DNA of 64,000 nucleotides, from positions 3,488,001-3,552,000 of the forward strand of contig NC_008255.1 of NCBI RefSeq assembly GCF_000014145.1. The letters run 5' to 3'. Each line of letters starts with the position of its first letter. Positions within the stretch are counted from its first letter, which is position 1. The translations under genes and the position numbers were made by a program. The stretch is from Cytophaga hutchinsonii ATCC 33406 (GTDB taxonomy: Bacteria; Bacteroidota; Bacteroidia; Cytophagales; Cytophagaceae). Positions 45,059 through 53,882 of this stretch are shown here, piece by piece. The notes beneath the pieces were generated by a model. That model was not told where the DNA came from. It did no database searches and was given only the letters and a program-made list of their open reading frames with translations.

Positions 45059-45808
45059 TTAGTTAAAGCCGAGTATAATTCTTTTACTCAGGCAATTTTT
45101 AAAAAATGAAACAATATTAATTCTGCTATCCGCGGCAAGCGCCAGTTGAGATTCTTCTGTAAACCGGCTGATCAGCTGGTCAACAGACATGGCTTCTTCT
45201 GTTAACCATTCAAACATACGGGCAAACATAGGTGCAATTTCTAAAAAGGCCACGTTACCCGTTTCCGGATTTCTATGTGTCAGCATGAAATAATGTGCCG
45301 CATCTGCAGGTGTTATTTCAGCGGCACGCTTTGCATAAACAGGGTATTGAAAATATTGCACGGCACAGGCAGGATTTAAAACAAGTGCGTCTGTTTCAAC
45401 TGCCCCTTCTGTTTTATGCAGCACCTCTTCATCTTCCATCATAAAAACTTCGATCTCTACCCATTCAAACAGCAATAAATCTGAAAGGCAGGGATATTTT
45501 ATCAGCAATGCCGATTGTTCTTCCTGTATATATTCATAGAACTCTAGTGGCATGCGCCATAAGTAGGGCGATGTACAGGCATGCGTTGAGAAATACCGGT
45601 GAACGGTATCGTCCCATTCCTGTGCTGTAAGTAATTGCCTGGTTAACGGATAAGAGGTAGACAAGGATTCATTCACGATGGTATAAATCATCGTCCTGTA
45701 CCGCATGATCCCTTCTTCTTTCGTACCCGGTATAGCTGTTTCAATACCTGTGCGCGTATACGAAGCCAGCATACGCTGATATTGTTTTGTACTATCGTTG
45801 TATGCCAT
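45059..45808 (-). CDS. BufC-like DUF2063 partner protein of the MNIO
   Basis: A 249-residue protein with the DUF2063 N-terminal helical domain (YQRMLASYTRTG, TMIYTIVNESLSTSYPLTRQ, HACTSPYLWRMPLEFYEYIQ, YPCLSDLLLFEWVEIEVFM) and a C-terminal winged-helix-like part. Such proteins bind the DUF692 oxidase and present the precursor peptide. It overlaps bufB by 17 bases, so the two are translationally coupled. Confidence 0.87.
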   Translation of the reverse strand: MAYNDSTKQYQRMLASYTRTGIETAIPGTKEEGIMRYRTMIYTIVNESLSTSYPLTRQLLTAQEWDDTVHRYFSTHACTSPYLWRMPLEFYEYIQEEQSALLIKYPCLSDLLLFEWVEIEVFMMEDEEVLHKTEGAVETDALVLNPACAVQYFQYPVYAKRAAEITPADAAHYFMLTHRNPETGNVAFLEIAPMFARMFEWLTEEAMSVDQLISRFTEESQLALAADSRINIVSFFKNCLSKRIILGFN

Positions 45809-46625
45809 AAAGTTCTTTTGTTAAACAATCAGCCTTTATTTTTTTCAACCGGTCAATCTCTCCCTGAAGTTCGGAGAGCTGCGGAATATTAAAGTCCCGT
45901 TCCAGCAAGGTTGGCACATCGCGCTGCAGCTGATTCATGGTGTATTGATACAAGTAATACACCGGATCAACAATGGCTTCTCCGTGCGTATCAATGATCA
46001 GTGTTTCAGAAACCTGATCGTGACCCGCGATATGAATATACGCCACACGTTCCAGAGGCAGCTGATTAATGAATGCGTACGGATCGTAGTTGTGATTAAA
46101 TCCGTTTACATATATATTATTAACATCCAGCAGCAAATCACAATCGGATTCCTGCAGAATGGCATTTACAAATTCTAATTCGCTCATCTCTGCTGCAACA
46201 GGTGAGTAATAACTCACAATCTCGATCGCAAGTCTGCGTTCCAGAAAATCCTGTATCGTTTGTATCCGTTTAGCAATATGCTTTACAGCATCGTGCGTGA
46301 AAGGGATCGGCAATAAATCATACAGATGCGCATTATCACATTTGGAATAACTCAAGTGTTCGGAATATACTTTTGCGCCTGTTTCTGCTAAAAATTTCTT
46401 TACGCCTTTTAATAAATCGAAATCTAATGCATCCGGACTACCTATAGACAGAGAGAGTCCGTGTGTGTATAAGGGATATTTTTCTAATGCCTGTTGTAAT
46501 CTTTTTTTCCAGAGTCCGCCTATACCAATCCAGTTTTCAGGCGCAACCTCAATGAAGTCGGGCTGAAGATCCGTAGTATTTAAAAATTTTGCAGCAAAAT
46601 CTTTTCTAAATCCTATACCAACCAT
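45792..46625 (-). CDS. BufB-like MNIO: multinuclear non-heme iron-dependent oxidase (DUF692)
   Basis: A 277-residue TIM-barrel protein of the MNIO family that modifies cysteines in ribosomal peptides. Likely iron ligands are visible in order: FIEVAPENW, THGLSLSIG, VYSEHLSYSK, IEIVSYYSP, DLLLDVNNIYVNGFN, YIHIAGHDQ, IIDTHGEAIVDPVYYLY and LLERDFNIP. All positions I can check are conserved, so it should be active. It lies between the peptide precursor gene and the bufC-like gene. Confidence 0.92.
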   Translation of the reverse strand: MVGIGFRKDFAAKFLNTTDLQPDFIEVAPENWIGIGGLWKKRLQQALEKYPLYTHGLSLSIGSPDALDFDLLKGVKKFLAETGAKVYSEHLSYSKCDNAHLYDLLPIPFTHDAVKHIAKRIQTIQDFLERRLAIEIVSYYSPVAAEMSELEFVNAILQESDCDLLLDVNNIYVNGFNHNYDPYAFINQLPLERVAYIHIAGHDQVSETLIIDTHGEAIVDPVYYLYQYTMNQLQRDVPTLLERDFNIPQLSELQGEIDRLKKIKADCLTKELYGIQR

Positions 46626-46692
46626 ATTCTGAATAAAGATTTAATGAATGAAATATTAAAGGCGAAGAAATATCTCCGCCTTTAGGAGGATA

Positions 46693-46989
46693 TTATTTCT
46701 TTTTGTCAGCACCACATTTGCCTTCGCCGCACTTGCCTTCAGTAGTTTTGTGCTCACCGCATTTAGCGTCTGCAGCTTTACCTTCACCACATTTAGCTTC
46801 AGCTGAATCTTTACCACATGTATGCTCTGTACCACACGTATGCTCACCAGTAGTGTCTTTTGCAGGCGTTTGAACTTCAGTTGTTACATCTTTAGATTCT
46901 GTACTGCAGCTGGCAAAAATACTTGCAGCACCTAACATAGCACCTGCAGCAACTGAACTCCATAAAATACTTTTTGATTTTTTTTCCAT
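46693..46989 (-). CDS. Bufferin-type Cys-Gly-rich precursor peptide
   Basis: A 98-residue exported precursor. The N-terminus is a signal (SILWSSVAAGAMLGAASIFA) ending at Cys 28 in FASCSTES, which resembles a lipobox. The mature part has six Cys-Gly pairs: HTCG twice-type (EHTCGTEHTCGK), EAKCGEG, DAKCGEH and the adjacent EGKCGEGKCG. EGKCG is the motif whose cysteines MNIO enzymes turn into thiooxazoles in copper-binding bufferins. The gene lies 67 bases before the MNIO gene on the same strand. If the lipobox is real the product would be membrane-tethered, which would be a variant. Confidence 0.88.
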   Translation of the reverse strand: MEKKSKSILWSSVAAGAMLGAASIFASCSTESKDVTTEVQTPAKDTTGEHTCGTEHTCGKDSAEAKCGEGKAADAKCGEHKTTEGKCGEGKCGADKKK

Positions 46990-47033
46990 TGTTGTTATTG
47001 TTTTGGGTTTATAATAACTTTCAATGGTTTGTC

Positions 47034-47041
47034 GGATTTCA
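47034..47041 (-). promoter_or_regulatory. Candidate ECF sigma box before the bufferin precursor gene
   Basis: TGAAATCC on the minus strand, 45 bases from the precursor start codon. The same 8-mer lies 47 bases before the sigma factor gene (47984-47991). A GTTATT lies about 15 bases downstream. Confidence 0.45.
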
Positions 47042-47074
47042 TACCACTTCCTGACAGAAAAAATGAATTATTTT

Positions 47075-47356
47075 TTATTTTTCGTCTAATTTATTATAAA
47101 TCAGAATTTTAAATTTATTCAATGCTGTCGTACCGGGGGTGAAACCAGTCGGCGGCACACCTATTTGTCCTATTTTTTTACGCAACAGCTGATCCAGCAT
47201 CCGGCTTTGCTTTTCATATTTACGACATACGGAACAGATCATTTCATGCACAAAAAGCTGCACCTTTTCCTTTGAAGTCAGCCCACTATCCAGCTTCTTT
47301 TCAATCAGAAAGGTAGCTGTTTCACAGGAAACCAAATACGTGTTGTATGTCTTCAT
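47075..47356 (-). CDS. Small zinc-finger anti-sigma-like protein
   Basis: A 93-residue protein with HEMICSVC (H-x3-C-x2-C), the zinc-binding anti-sigma signature, within an all-helical N-terminal half (CETATFLIEKKLDSGLTSKE). No membrane helix, so it would be a soluble anti-sigma factor that could sense metal or thiol stress directly. Its start overlaps the sigma stop by one base. Confidence 0.85.
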   Translation of the reverse strand: MKTYNTYLVSCETATFLIEKKLDSGLTSKEKVQLFVHEMICSVCRKYEKQSRMLDQLLRKKIGQIGVPPTGFTPGTTALNKFKILIYNKLDEK

Positions 47357-47937
47357 TATTTTTTAAACCACTGTTGTTGCAGGCATTCCCGCAGCTGCAA
47401 TTTTGCCCGGTGAATGATCTGCCAGTAATTAGTCGTAGATACACCCAATTCCTGACAAATAGTTCCTGCATCTTTTTGTTCCAAGTATTTAAGCTGAATG
47501 GCAGAGTTCCATAAAGGAGGTAATTTCCGGATGCATTGCATTAATAGTTCATTAAATTCCGGATTATCCAGCAGCTCTACGACTTCTTCGGTCCAGTTTT
47601 CCGGCCTGCGCTCTTTTCGCCATTCTCCCCCATCTTCGAACAAATAAGAAAATAAAAAAGTGCTTTGTTGTTCTGATATTTTATCTGCAGATACAACCGT
47701 ACGTTTATAATTTTTCCGGTGAAAGTCGATGATCTTATTTTTAAGAATAGAAAACAACCAGGTCTTTGGTTTGCTTTTATTTTCAAAGGTATGAAAGGAC
47801 TGAAACGCACTGATAAACGTTTCCTGAACCAGATCTTCTGCTGTTTCTTTGTTCGAAGTTTTATAAAACGCCCACGACAACAGATCCGAAGAGTATTCAT
47901 TTACCCATGCCTTAATTATTCCGGAGGTTTCCTGCAT
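47356..47937 (-). CDS. ECF-type RNA polymerase sigma factor
   Basis: A 193-residue extracytoplasmic-function sigma factor. Region 2 is AEDLVQETFISAFQSFHTFE with KTWLFSILKNKIIDFHRK, region 4 is LPPLWNSAIQLKYLEQKDAG then TICQELGVSTTNYWQIIHRA. The linker is longer than usual with an insert of about 30 residues (SYLFEDGGEWRKERRPENW). It heads the sigma/anti-sigma/bufferin operon and probably controls it and itself. Confidence 0.93.
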   Translation of the reverse strand: MQETSGIIKAWVNEYSSDLLSWAFYKTSNKETAEDLVQETFISAFQSFHTFENKSKPKTWLFSILKNKIIDFHRKNYKRTVVSADKISEQQSTFLFSYLFEDGGEWRKERRPENWTEEVVELLDNPEFNELLMQCIRKLPPLWNSAIQLKYLEQKDAGTICQELGVSTTNYWQIIHRAKLQLRECLQQQWFKK

Positions 47938-47983
47938 AAAAATTTATAGTAATAGTTAAAAATACGTATTGCAGAATACAATT

Positions 47984-47991
47984 GGATTTCA
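47984..47991 (-). promoter_or_regulatory. Candidate autoregulatory ECF sigma box
   Basis: TGAAATCC on the minus strand, 47 bases before the sigma start codon, with CGTATT about 17 bases downstream, a plausible -35/-10 pair for an ECF sigma factor. Shared with the bufferin precursor gene. Confidence 0.45.
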
Positions 47992-48005
47992 CTAAAAAAT
48001 GAATG

Positions 48006-48467
48006 TTATTCCTTTCTGTATTTCAGCTGCAAGCCATGAATAAAATTACGTAACACCTGATCCTTACACGGTCTGAACTGACTTTGATCCGGATTTCTAA
48101 AAAGCGCGCTCAATTCATGTTTCCCAAACCGCATGTCGGCAAGTTCCAGAATATCGAGTATATCATCGTCCTGTAAATTCAACGCAATTTTTAATTTTCT
48201 GAAAATGATATTATTATTTAAACTCTTTTCTGCCACAGGTGTTTGTCCGTCTTTTTTACCCCGCTTATCAATAATAAACCCATTTAAAAAAACAGCCAGT
48301 TCTTTATCGTATAATTCTTTAAAATCGGGATCATCATCTTTTTTCATCCAGTTGCTGATCTCTGCACGTGTAACCTGCTGGTCAGCCAATGCAAAAAGCT
48401 GGATCATTTTATCATCATTAAAATCGAATGTATATCTGAGTCTGCGTATGATGTCGTTGTTATTCAT
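48006..48467 (-). CDS. DUF1456 (YehS-like) protein
   Basis: A 153-residue protein made of two copies of a helical domain: NNNDIIRRLRYTFDFNDDKM ... ISNWMKK and NNIIFRKLKIALNLQDDDIL ... LSALFRN. This duplicated form is diagnostic of DUF1456. Function unknown. Just upstream of, and in the same direction as, the sigma gene; 68 bases apart. Confidence 0.9.
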   Translation of the reverse strand: MNNNDIIRRLRYTFDFNDDKMIQLFALADQQVTRAEISNWMKKDDDPDFKELYDKELAVFLNGFIIDKRGKKDGQTPVAEKSLNNNIIFRKLKIALNLQDDDILDILELADMRFGKHELSALFRNPDQSQFRPCKDQVLRNFIHGLQLKYRKE

Positions 48468-48496
48468 TAATATGAAATAAGAATGTATGTATTTGA

Positions 48497-48910
48497 TTAT
48501 TGATTCAATGCTTTGTCGCGCTTGTTCAGCGCTTTTACAATATTTACATCGCCTTCGGAAAAATCATATGTAAACAGATCTTTTACAGCTACCCATCTGT
48601 AATTCGCGTGTTCTTTAAGTGTCAGTTTACCGCTGGTTATTTCTACTTCCATCGGGCTGAGTTGTAAAATAAAATTCGGGTATTGATGCAGATAAAAAGG
48701 ATGCTCCTGAATTACTTCAACGTTAACATCAAATTCTTCTTTCATTTCCCGCATTATTGCCTGAGCGTTCGTTTCTCCTTTTTCAACCTTTCCTCCGGGA
48801 AACTCCCACTTTAAGGGCATTTTCATTTTAGCACTGCGCTGAGCGATAAAATAAGAATCCTGTTGTTTGATTACAGCACAAACAACAGCAATGGTAGGCA
48901 AATCAGTCAT
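48497..48910 (-). CDS. Nudix hydrolase, MutT-like
   Basis: A 137-residue Nudix protein with the full box GGKVEKGETNAQAIMREMKE EF (Gly-x5-Glu-x7-Arg-Glu-x2-Glu-Glu; Glu of the catalytic helix present). The start AVVCAVIKQQDSYFIAQRS and a late HANYRWVAVKDLFTYDF are like MutT/CTP pyrophosphohydrolases that clean oxidised nucleotides. It lies 53 bases after ispD. Confidence 0.9.
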   Translation of the reverse strand: MTDLPTIAVVCAVIKQQDSYFIAQRSAKMKMPLKWEFPGGKVEKGETNAQAIMREMKEEFDVNVEVIQEHPFYLHQYPNFILQLSPMEVEITSGKLTLKEHANYRWVAVKDLFTYDFSEGDVNIVKALNKRDKALNQ

Positions 48911-48963
48911 CTTGCTTTATTATTGATATTTTATACTATACGGCAAGTTAACCGATAAAGATT

Positions 48964-49641
48964 TTAGTAGTCGAATTTTTTCAGAATAGCTTCTGCCATG
49001 GCAAGGTCTTCAGGCGTTGTGATTTTAATGTTCTCATAAGAACCTTCAATCAGCTGTATGCTGTACCCTGCCGCTTCAGCCACACTTGCATCGTCTGTAT
49101 ACTGATCGTTTGAGGCACGGTGAAAGGCGTCTCTGACCTGCGAAATCTTAAATGTTTGAGGTGTCTGCACAATCCGGTAATCAACCCGGTTAACTGTTTT
49201 GTTTCCTTTTTTATCCACCAGCCGGATCGAATCCTTTAATTCCACCGCGGCTACCGCGTTTCCTTTTTCAAGAGCAACCTTAAATGATTCTTCGATAATA
49301 CGCTTGCTTATGAACGGCCGTACCCCGTCGTGAATAGCGACCAGGCCGTCGTTCACGCCAATGCTGTTCAATCCGTTCCGTACCGACTGAAACCGGTTTT
49401 TCCCGCCGGAAACAATTAAGTGCGGAATGGAAAAGGAATACTTTTCACACAGCTGATGCCAGCGGTCCATTTGTTCTTCCGGCAATACCAGAATAATATT
49501 TACCGCTTCGGTACTGGTAAAAAACCGTTTAATGGTATGCATTAAAATAGGAGCATTTCCAATCGGAAGGAATTGCTTTGGTGTATCACTTCCCATCCTT
49601 GAACCCGATCCTCCGGCAACAATTACAGCAAATCTATTCAT
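48964..49641 (-). CDS. ispD: 2-C-methyl-D-erythritol 4-phosphate cytidylyltransferase
   Basis: IspD couples MEP to CTP in the non-mevalonate isoprenoid pathway. Motifs are FAVIVAGGSGSRMGSDTPKQ, FLPIGNAPILMHTIKRF, VAIHDGVRPFISKRI, DSIRLVDKKG and VDYRIVQTPQTFK. I choose the ATG at 49641 (MNRFAVIV); an ATG at 49650 adds three residues. Confidence 0.95.
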   Translation of the reverse strand: MNRFAVIVAGGSGSRMGSDTPKQFLPIGNAPILMHTIKRFFTSTEAVNIILVLPEEQMDRWHQLCEKYSFSIPHLIVSGGKNRFQSVRNGLNSIGVNDGLVAIHDGVRPFISKRIIEESFKVALEKGNAVAAVELKDSIRLVDKKGNKTVNRVDYRIVQTPQTFKISQVRDAFHRASNDQYTDDASVAEAAGYSIQLIEGSYENIKITTPEDLAMAEAILKKFDY

Positions 49642-49689
49642 ATGATGCATCTATAATTAAAGATTGAAACAAGATTGAATTTTATTTTG

Positions 49690-49860
49690 ACAAAGCCAAA
49701 GGCTGAATGCCTAAAGCTTAACGCCTGCCCAGATTTATTTATTCTGCTACTTATAATTTTATAATTTGTTCATAGAATTCCGTAAAAATCAGATAAAATA
49801 AAAATTGTAAATTTCGACAAATGAGGCTTTGAGCTTTAAGCATTTGGCTTTCTGCCATAC
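49690..49860. repeat. Paired heptad repeats in the ispD-dnaK spacer
   Basis: Arrays at 49691-49722 (AGCCAAA GGCTGAA TGCCTAA AGCTTAA CGCC) and 49828-49858 (inverse orientation: GCTTTGA GCTTTAA GCATTTG GC) about 105 bases apart. The loop between is AT-rich without features. Confidence 0.78.
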
Positions 49861-49865
49861 AAAAG

Positions 49866-49916
49866 TGTCAATATGTCATAAAATGTGCCAGTAACAGCGC
49901 TTGGCACAGCTATTGC
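49866..49916 (+). promoter_or_regulatory. Candidate sigma-54 type promoter and operator of dnaK
   Basis: TGGCAC-N5-TTGC (49902-49916) fits the -24/-12 sigma-54 consensus, with ten bases between the GG and GC pairs, 55 bases before the dnaK start. TGTGCCA (49884-49890) and TGGCACA (49902-49908) also form a perfect inverted repeat, and TGTCA-ATA-TGTCA (49866-49878) is a direct repeat just upstream. No CIRCE element was found. Confidence 0.6.
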
Positions 49917-49970
49917 CATTTGGGTTAAAACAAAGCATAAAAAAGTAATAAACAGAATAGAAAAATAGAT

Positions 49971-51869
49971 ATGGGAAAAATTATCGGTATCGACTTAGGA
50001 ACAACAAACTCATGCGTTGCAGTAATGGAAGGCAGTGAGGCAGTTGTAATTCCAAACAGCGAAGGTAAAAGAACAACACCTTCAATAGTGGCGTTTCTTG
50101 AAAATGGCGAACGTAAAGTAGGTGATCCTGCTAAACGCCAGGCTATTACCAACCCTACAAACACGATCAGTTCGATTAAGCGTTTCATGGGTAAAAAATT
50201 CAGCGAATCAAAAAGTGAAGCTGACCGTGCAACATACAAATTAGAAGCTGGCAGTAACGATACACCAAGAGTCCGTATCGCAGACAGACAATATACACCT
50301 CAGGAGCTTTCTGCAATGATTCTTCAGAAAATGAAGACTACAGCAGAAGAATACTTAGGTCATGAAGTAAAAGAAGCAGTTATTACAGTACCTGCTTATT
50401 TCAATGATGCAGAACGTCAGGCAACTAAAGAAGCAGGTCAGATTGCTGGTTTAGAAGTTAAACGTATCATCAATGAGCCTACTGCTGCTGCGCTTGCGTA
50501 CGGTATGGATAAAAAAGGCAAAGACATGACTGTTGCAGTATTCGATTTAGGTGGCGGTACGTTTGATGTATCTGTACTTGAATTGGGCGACGGTGTATTT
50601 GAAGTAAAATCTACCAATGGTGATGTACACTTAGGTGGTGACAACTTTGATGAAGTGATCATTGACTGGTTGGCTGGCGAATTTAAATCTGAAGAAGGCC
50701 TGGATCTCCGTCAGGACCCGATGGCGTTACAACGTTTGAAAGAAGCTGCTGAAAAAGCTAAAATTGAATTATCAAGTTCCGCTTCTACAGAAATCAACCT
50801 GCCATACATCATGCCGGTTAATGGTATGCCAAAGCACTTAGTTAAAACATTAACAAGAGCAAAATTCGAACAACTTGCAGATAGCTTAATTAAACGTACG
50901 TTAGATCCTTGTAAGCAGGCATTGAAAGATGCAGGTTTATCAATCGGTCAGATTGACGAAGTAATCCTGGTAGGTGGTTCTACACGTATTCCAAGAATTC
51001 AGGAAGAAGTTGAAAAATTCTTCGGTAAAAAACCTTCTAAAGGTGTTAACCCGGATGAAGTAGTTGCATTAGGTGCTGCGATTCAAGGTGGTGTATTAAC
51101 AGGTGAAGTAACCGATGTCTTATTGTTAGACGTTATTCCATTGTCTCTTGGTATCGAAACAATGGGTGGTGTGTTCACTAAATTGATCGAAGCAAACACA
51201 ACAATTCCTTCTAAAAAATCTGAGGTATTCTCTACGGCATCTGATAATCAGCCTTCGGTTGAAATTCACGTATTGCAGGGTGAGCGTGCATTTGCAAAGG
51301 ATAACAGATCTATCGGACGTTTCCACTTAGGCGATATTCCTCCTGCTCCGCGTAACGTTCCTCAGATTGAAGTTACGTTTGATATCGATGCAAACGGTAT
51401 CTTAAACGTATCTGCTAAAGATAAAGGAACTGGCAAAGAGCAGAAAATCCGTATCGAAGCATCTTCAGGTTTATCTGCGGATGAAATCGAACGTATGAGA
51501 AACGAAGCGAAAGCAAACGAAGGTAAAGACAGAGAAGAAAAAGAGAAGATTGAAAAAATCAATCAGGCTGATTCAATGATCTTCCAGACAGAAAAACAAT
51601 TGAAAGAGTTTGGTGACAAACTTTCTGCCGGAAACAAATCTGCGATCGAAGCTTCGTTAGAAGATTTGAAAAAAGCGTTTGAAGCAAAAGACATCTCTGC
51701 AATTGATACAGCAATGGCTGCGATCAACACGGCATGGCAGGCAGCTTCTCAGGAAATGTACAGCGCTGAACAAGGTGCTGGTCAGCCAGGAGCGGATGCA
51801 GGTCAGTCTGGCCCTTCAGACAGCGTTACTGACGTTGAATTTGAAGAAGTAGACGGAGACAAGAAGTAA
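49971..51869 (+). CDS. dnaK: Hsp70 chaperone DnaK
   Basis: The 632-residue ATP-driven folding chaperone. Nucleotide-binding motifs [49 protein letters not shown] and [17 protein letters not shown]; substrate domain with [20 protein letters not shown] and GIPPAPR-like [15 protein letters not shown]; Gly/Gln-rich tail ending [13 protein letters not shown]. Intact. dnaJ and grpE are not adjacent. Confidence 0.98.
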
Positions 51870-51890
51870 TTCAATCTCATCCATAAAATA

Positions 51891-51928
51891 AAAAACGAGT
51901 CACGCTTTTGGCATGACTCGTTTTTTTA
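51891..51928 (+). terminator. Terminator of dnaK
   Basis: ACGAGTCA and TGACTCGT pair around an 11-base loop with a run of A's before and seven T's after. Confidence 0.88.
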
Positions 51929-51983
51929 TGCGCATATTATTTTTGTCTATTAAAACATTTGACAGCTACTTTAAACGCCGGTA

Positions 51984-53780
51984 TTATTCTATGATTACTT
52001 TTAAAGATTGTTTAATCCCCTCCTGCGTAATACATACACTATACATTCCTTTACCGGTAATAGCTACAGGATCATTTGCTTCATACGCATCGTTTGCATA
52101 AACAAGCTTCCCGATATTGTTATAAACCATTATTTCATATTTACCGTTACCGGTTACAGCAAAGGTTCCCGCAGCCGGATTTGGGTATGCAAAAGAAACA
52201 TTCTTATTCAATGATACATCCGGCAAACGTGCATCTAATGTTATCTCTTCCCTGCTGTTATCATTCGTTGTTATATATACAGCAGAACTCATTCCCCCAT
52301 TGCCTGCAGTGCGTGCGTTTGCAAGTGTTATTACACACGAAGTTGTTACTGTAGATGCTGCCTGTTCTGAATAATAAACGATGACCTCATTCGTATTTCT
52401 TCCGGATACGATAAAGCCGCCCCATGCAGACCAGTTGTAGGTGGCACCGCTATATACAGGCGCTGTAAAAATATAATATCCTTTGCCTAAACTTTCAGCG
52501 GCCTTCCATTGAATATCGAAATCTTTATTCTGAATAGTAACAACAAACCCAGAACTATCATTCCCACACATTTCATTTACAGCCACCACGTAATATGTTC
52601 CCGGCTCAATGACGGTACCGCTTACCGGTAGGGTATACGTTTGATCTCTGAAATAATTAAATGCGGTTCCTTCAAAAATGGTATAATTATCCAGATAAAG
52701 TTTTTTTAGAATATCTGTATTGAATTGATTATTGAATCCATAATATGTACCCGTTATCTTAAAAATTTCTTCCTCGTCATAATTTGTTTTTGCAAACACA
52801 CTTTCCGTTTTAGGAATTTTTGAGGGAACTTTCAGATTAAATGTATAAAAATAATTTTCACATATATTCATGTCAATATTGGGCTGATAGCCTATTTCAA
52901 CATAGGGAAATAAATCTGTCTTATTAAACATATCCTTCATATCCATGGAGGCAGGATTCATCGGCAGTCCGGATTCCTGGTCAAATATATTGCTTCTATT
53001 CCAATAGATCATGTCTTCCAGTTGGGCAGGAGTTGCTGCTATGCCATCAACAAATACATATGGGCGGATATCTATTATGTCTTCTCTGCAAACAGAAGGT
53101 ACATTTTTTATAGCTATTGAATGGCAAGGACTTTCTTCCACGATTACATATATGCTGTCATAGTAATAATCGTAGGGGCTGCATACAGACACCTGTTGCC
53201 GGATTTTATATTTGCCTTTGCCAACAATACTTTCAAAATCTTCTGTCATAGGAGTTTGAATACCTGTGGACAGATCTGTAAAAGTAAGCCTGTGATTTAA
53301 ATCCAGAATATTATTACCACTACTCCAAAATTTCACATTGGTAAAAAAGTCGTTTGCGAAATTTACTTTCTCTCCTTTATCAACCATATAGGTTAATGTA
53401 TCTACCGCGAATAGAGATGTTGGCGGAGTAATAATGGAAAAATCTATTACTACTGCACTATTCAGAATCGGATCAGCACCCGTTTTTTGAATATGTACTC
53501 TATCATAGGTGCTATATTTAAAAGGAGCTGTAATCTCATCGTTTGTAACAATTATACCATCCAGCCGGAACATTTTATACTTGCTTATATTATCATTCGC
53601 ATCATTTAAATCCCGGATACCTGTTTTATTAAAAATCTGTTCAAAAGTGATTAATGTATCTTCACAGGAATACATACTGTTTCCTTTATCTGCAACTATA
53701 AATGTACCTGTTGTCTGTGCGGATATAAATCGTGCATAAAGGAAAATAACTGCAGCAACAAGTAAAATTTTAATCTTCAT
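51984..53780 (-). CDS. Secreted T9SS-sorted protein of unknown function
   Basis: A 598-residue exported protein with signal peptide (ILLVAAVIFLYARFISAQ). The middle has repeated beta-rich segments with few recognisable features (e.g. YYDSIYVIVEESPCHSIAI) and a PKD-like stretch ATYNWSAWGGFIVSGRNTNE. The end is a type IX sorting domain (SFAYPNPAAGTFAVTGNGKY, EIMVYNNIGKLVYANDA, MYSVCITQEGIKQSLKVIIE). Role unknown. Confidence 0.83.
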   Translation of the reverse strand: MKIKILLVAAVIFLYARFISAQTTGTFIVADKGNSMYSCEDTLITFEQIFNKTGIRDLNDANDNISKYKMFRLDGIIVTNDEITAPFKYSTYDRVHIQKTGADPILNSAVVIDFSIITPPTSLFAVDTLTYMVDKGEKVNFANDFFTNVKFWSSGNNILDLNHRLTFTDLSTGIQTPMTEDFESIVGKGKYKIRQQVSVCSPYDYYYDSIYVIVEESPCHSIAIKNVPSVCREDIIDIRPYVFVDGIAATPAQLEDMIYWNRSNIFDQESGLPMNPASMDMKDMFNKTDLFPYVEIGYQPNIDMNICENYFYTFNLKVPSKIPKTESVFAKTNYDEEEIFKITGTYYGFNNQFNTDILKKLYLDNYTIFEGTAFNYFRDQTYTLPVSGTVIEPGTYYVVAVNEMCGNDSSGFVVTIQNKDFDIQWKAAESLGKGYYIFTAPVYSGATYNWSAWGGFIVSGRNTNEVIVYYSEQAASTVTTSCVITLANARTAGNGGMSSAVYITTNDNSREEITLDARLPDVSLNKNVSFAYPNPAAGTFAVTGNGKYEIMVYNNIGKLVYANDAYEANDPVAITGKGMYSVCITQEGIKQSLKVIIE

Positions 53781-53882
53781 ATTAACTTATTTTAAGTGGT
53801 CATTATATTAAATGATTTAAATGAAAACATTGTATGTATAAAAAACAGTACGTTGTTTTTTTAGCCGCAATAAACTGCATCT

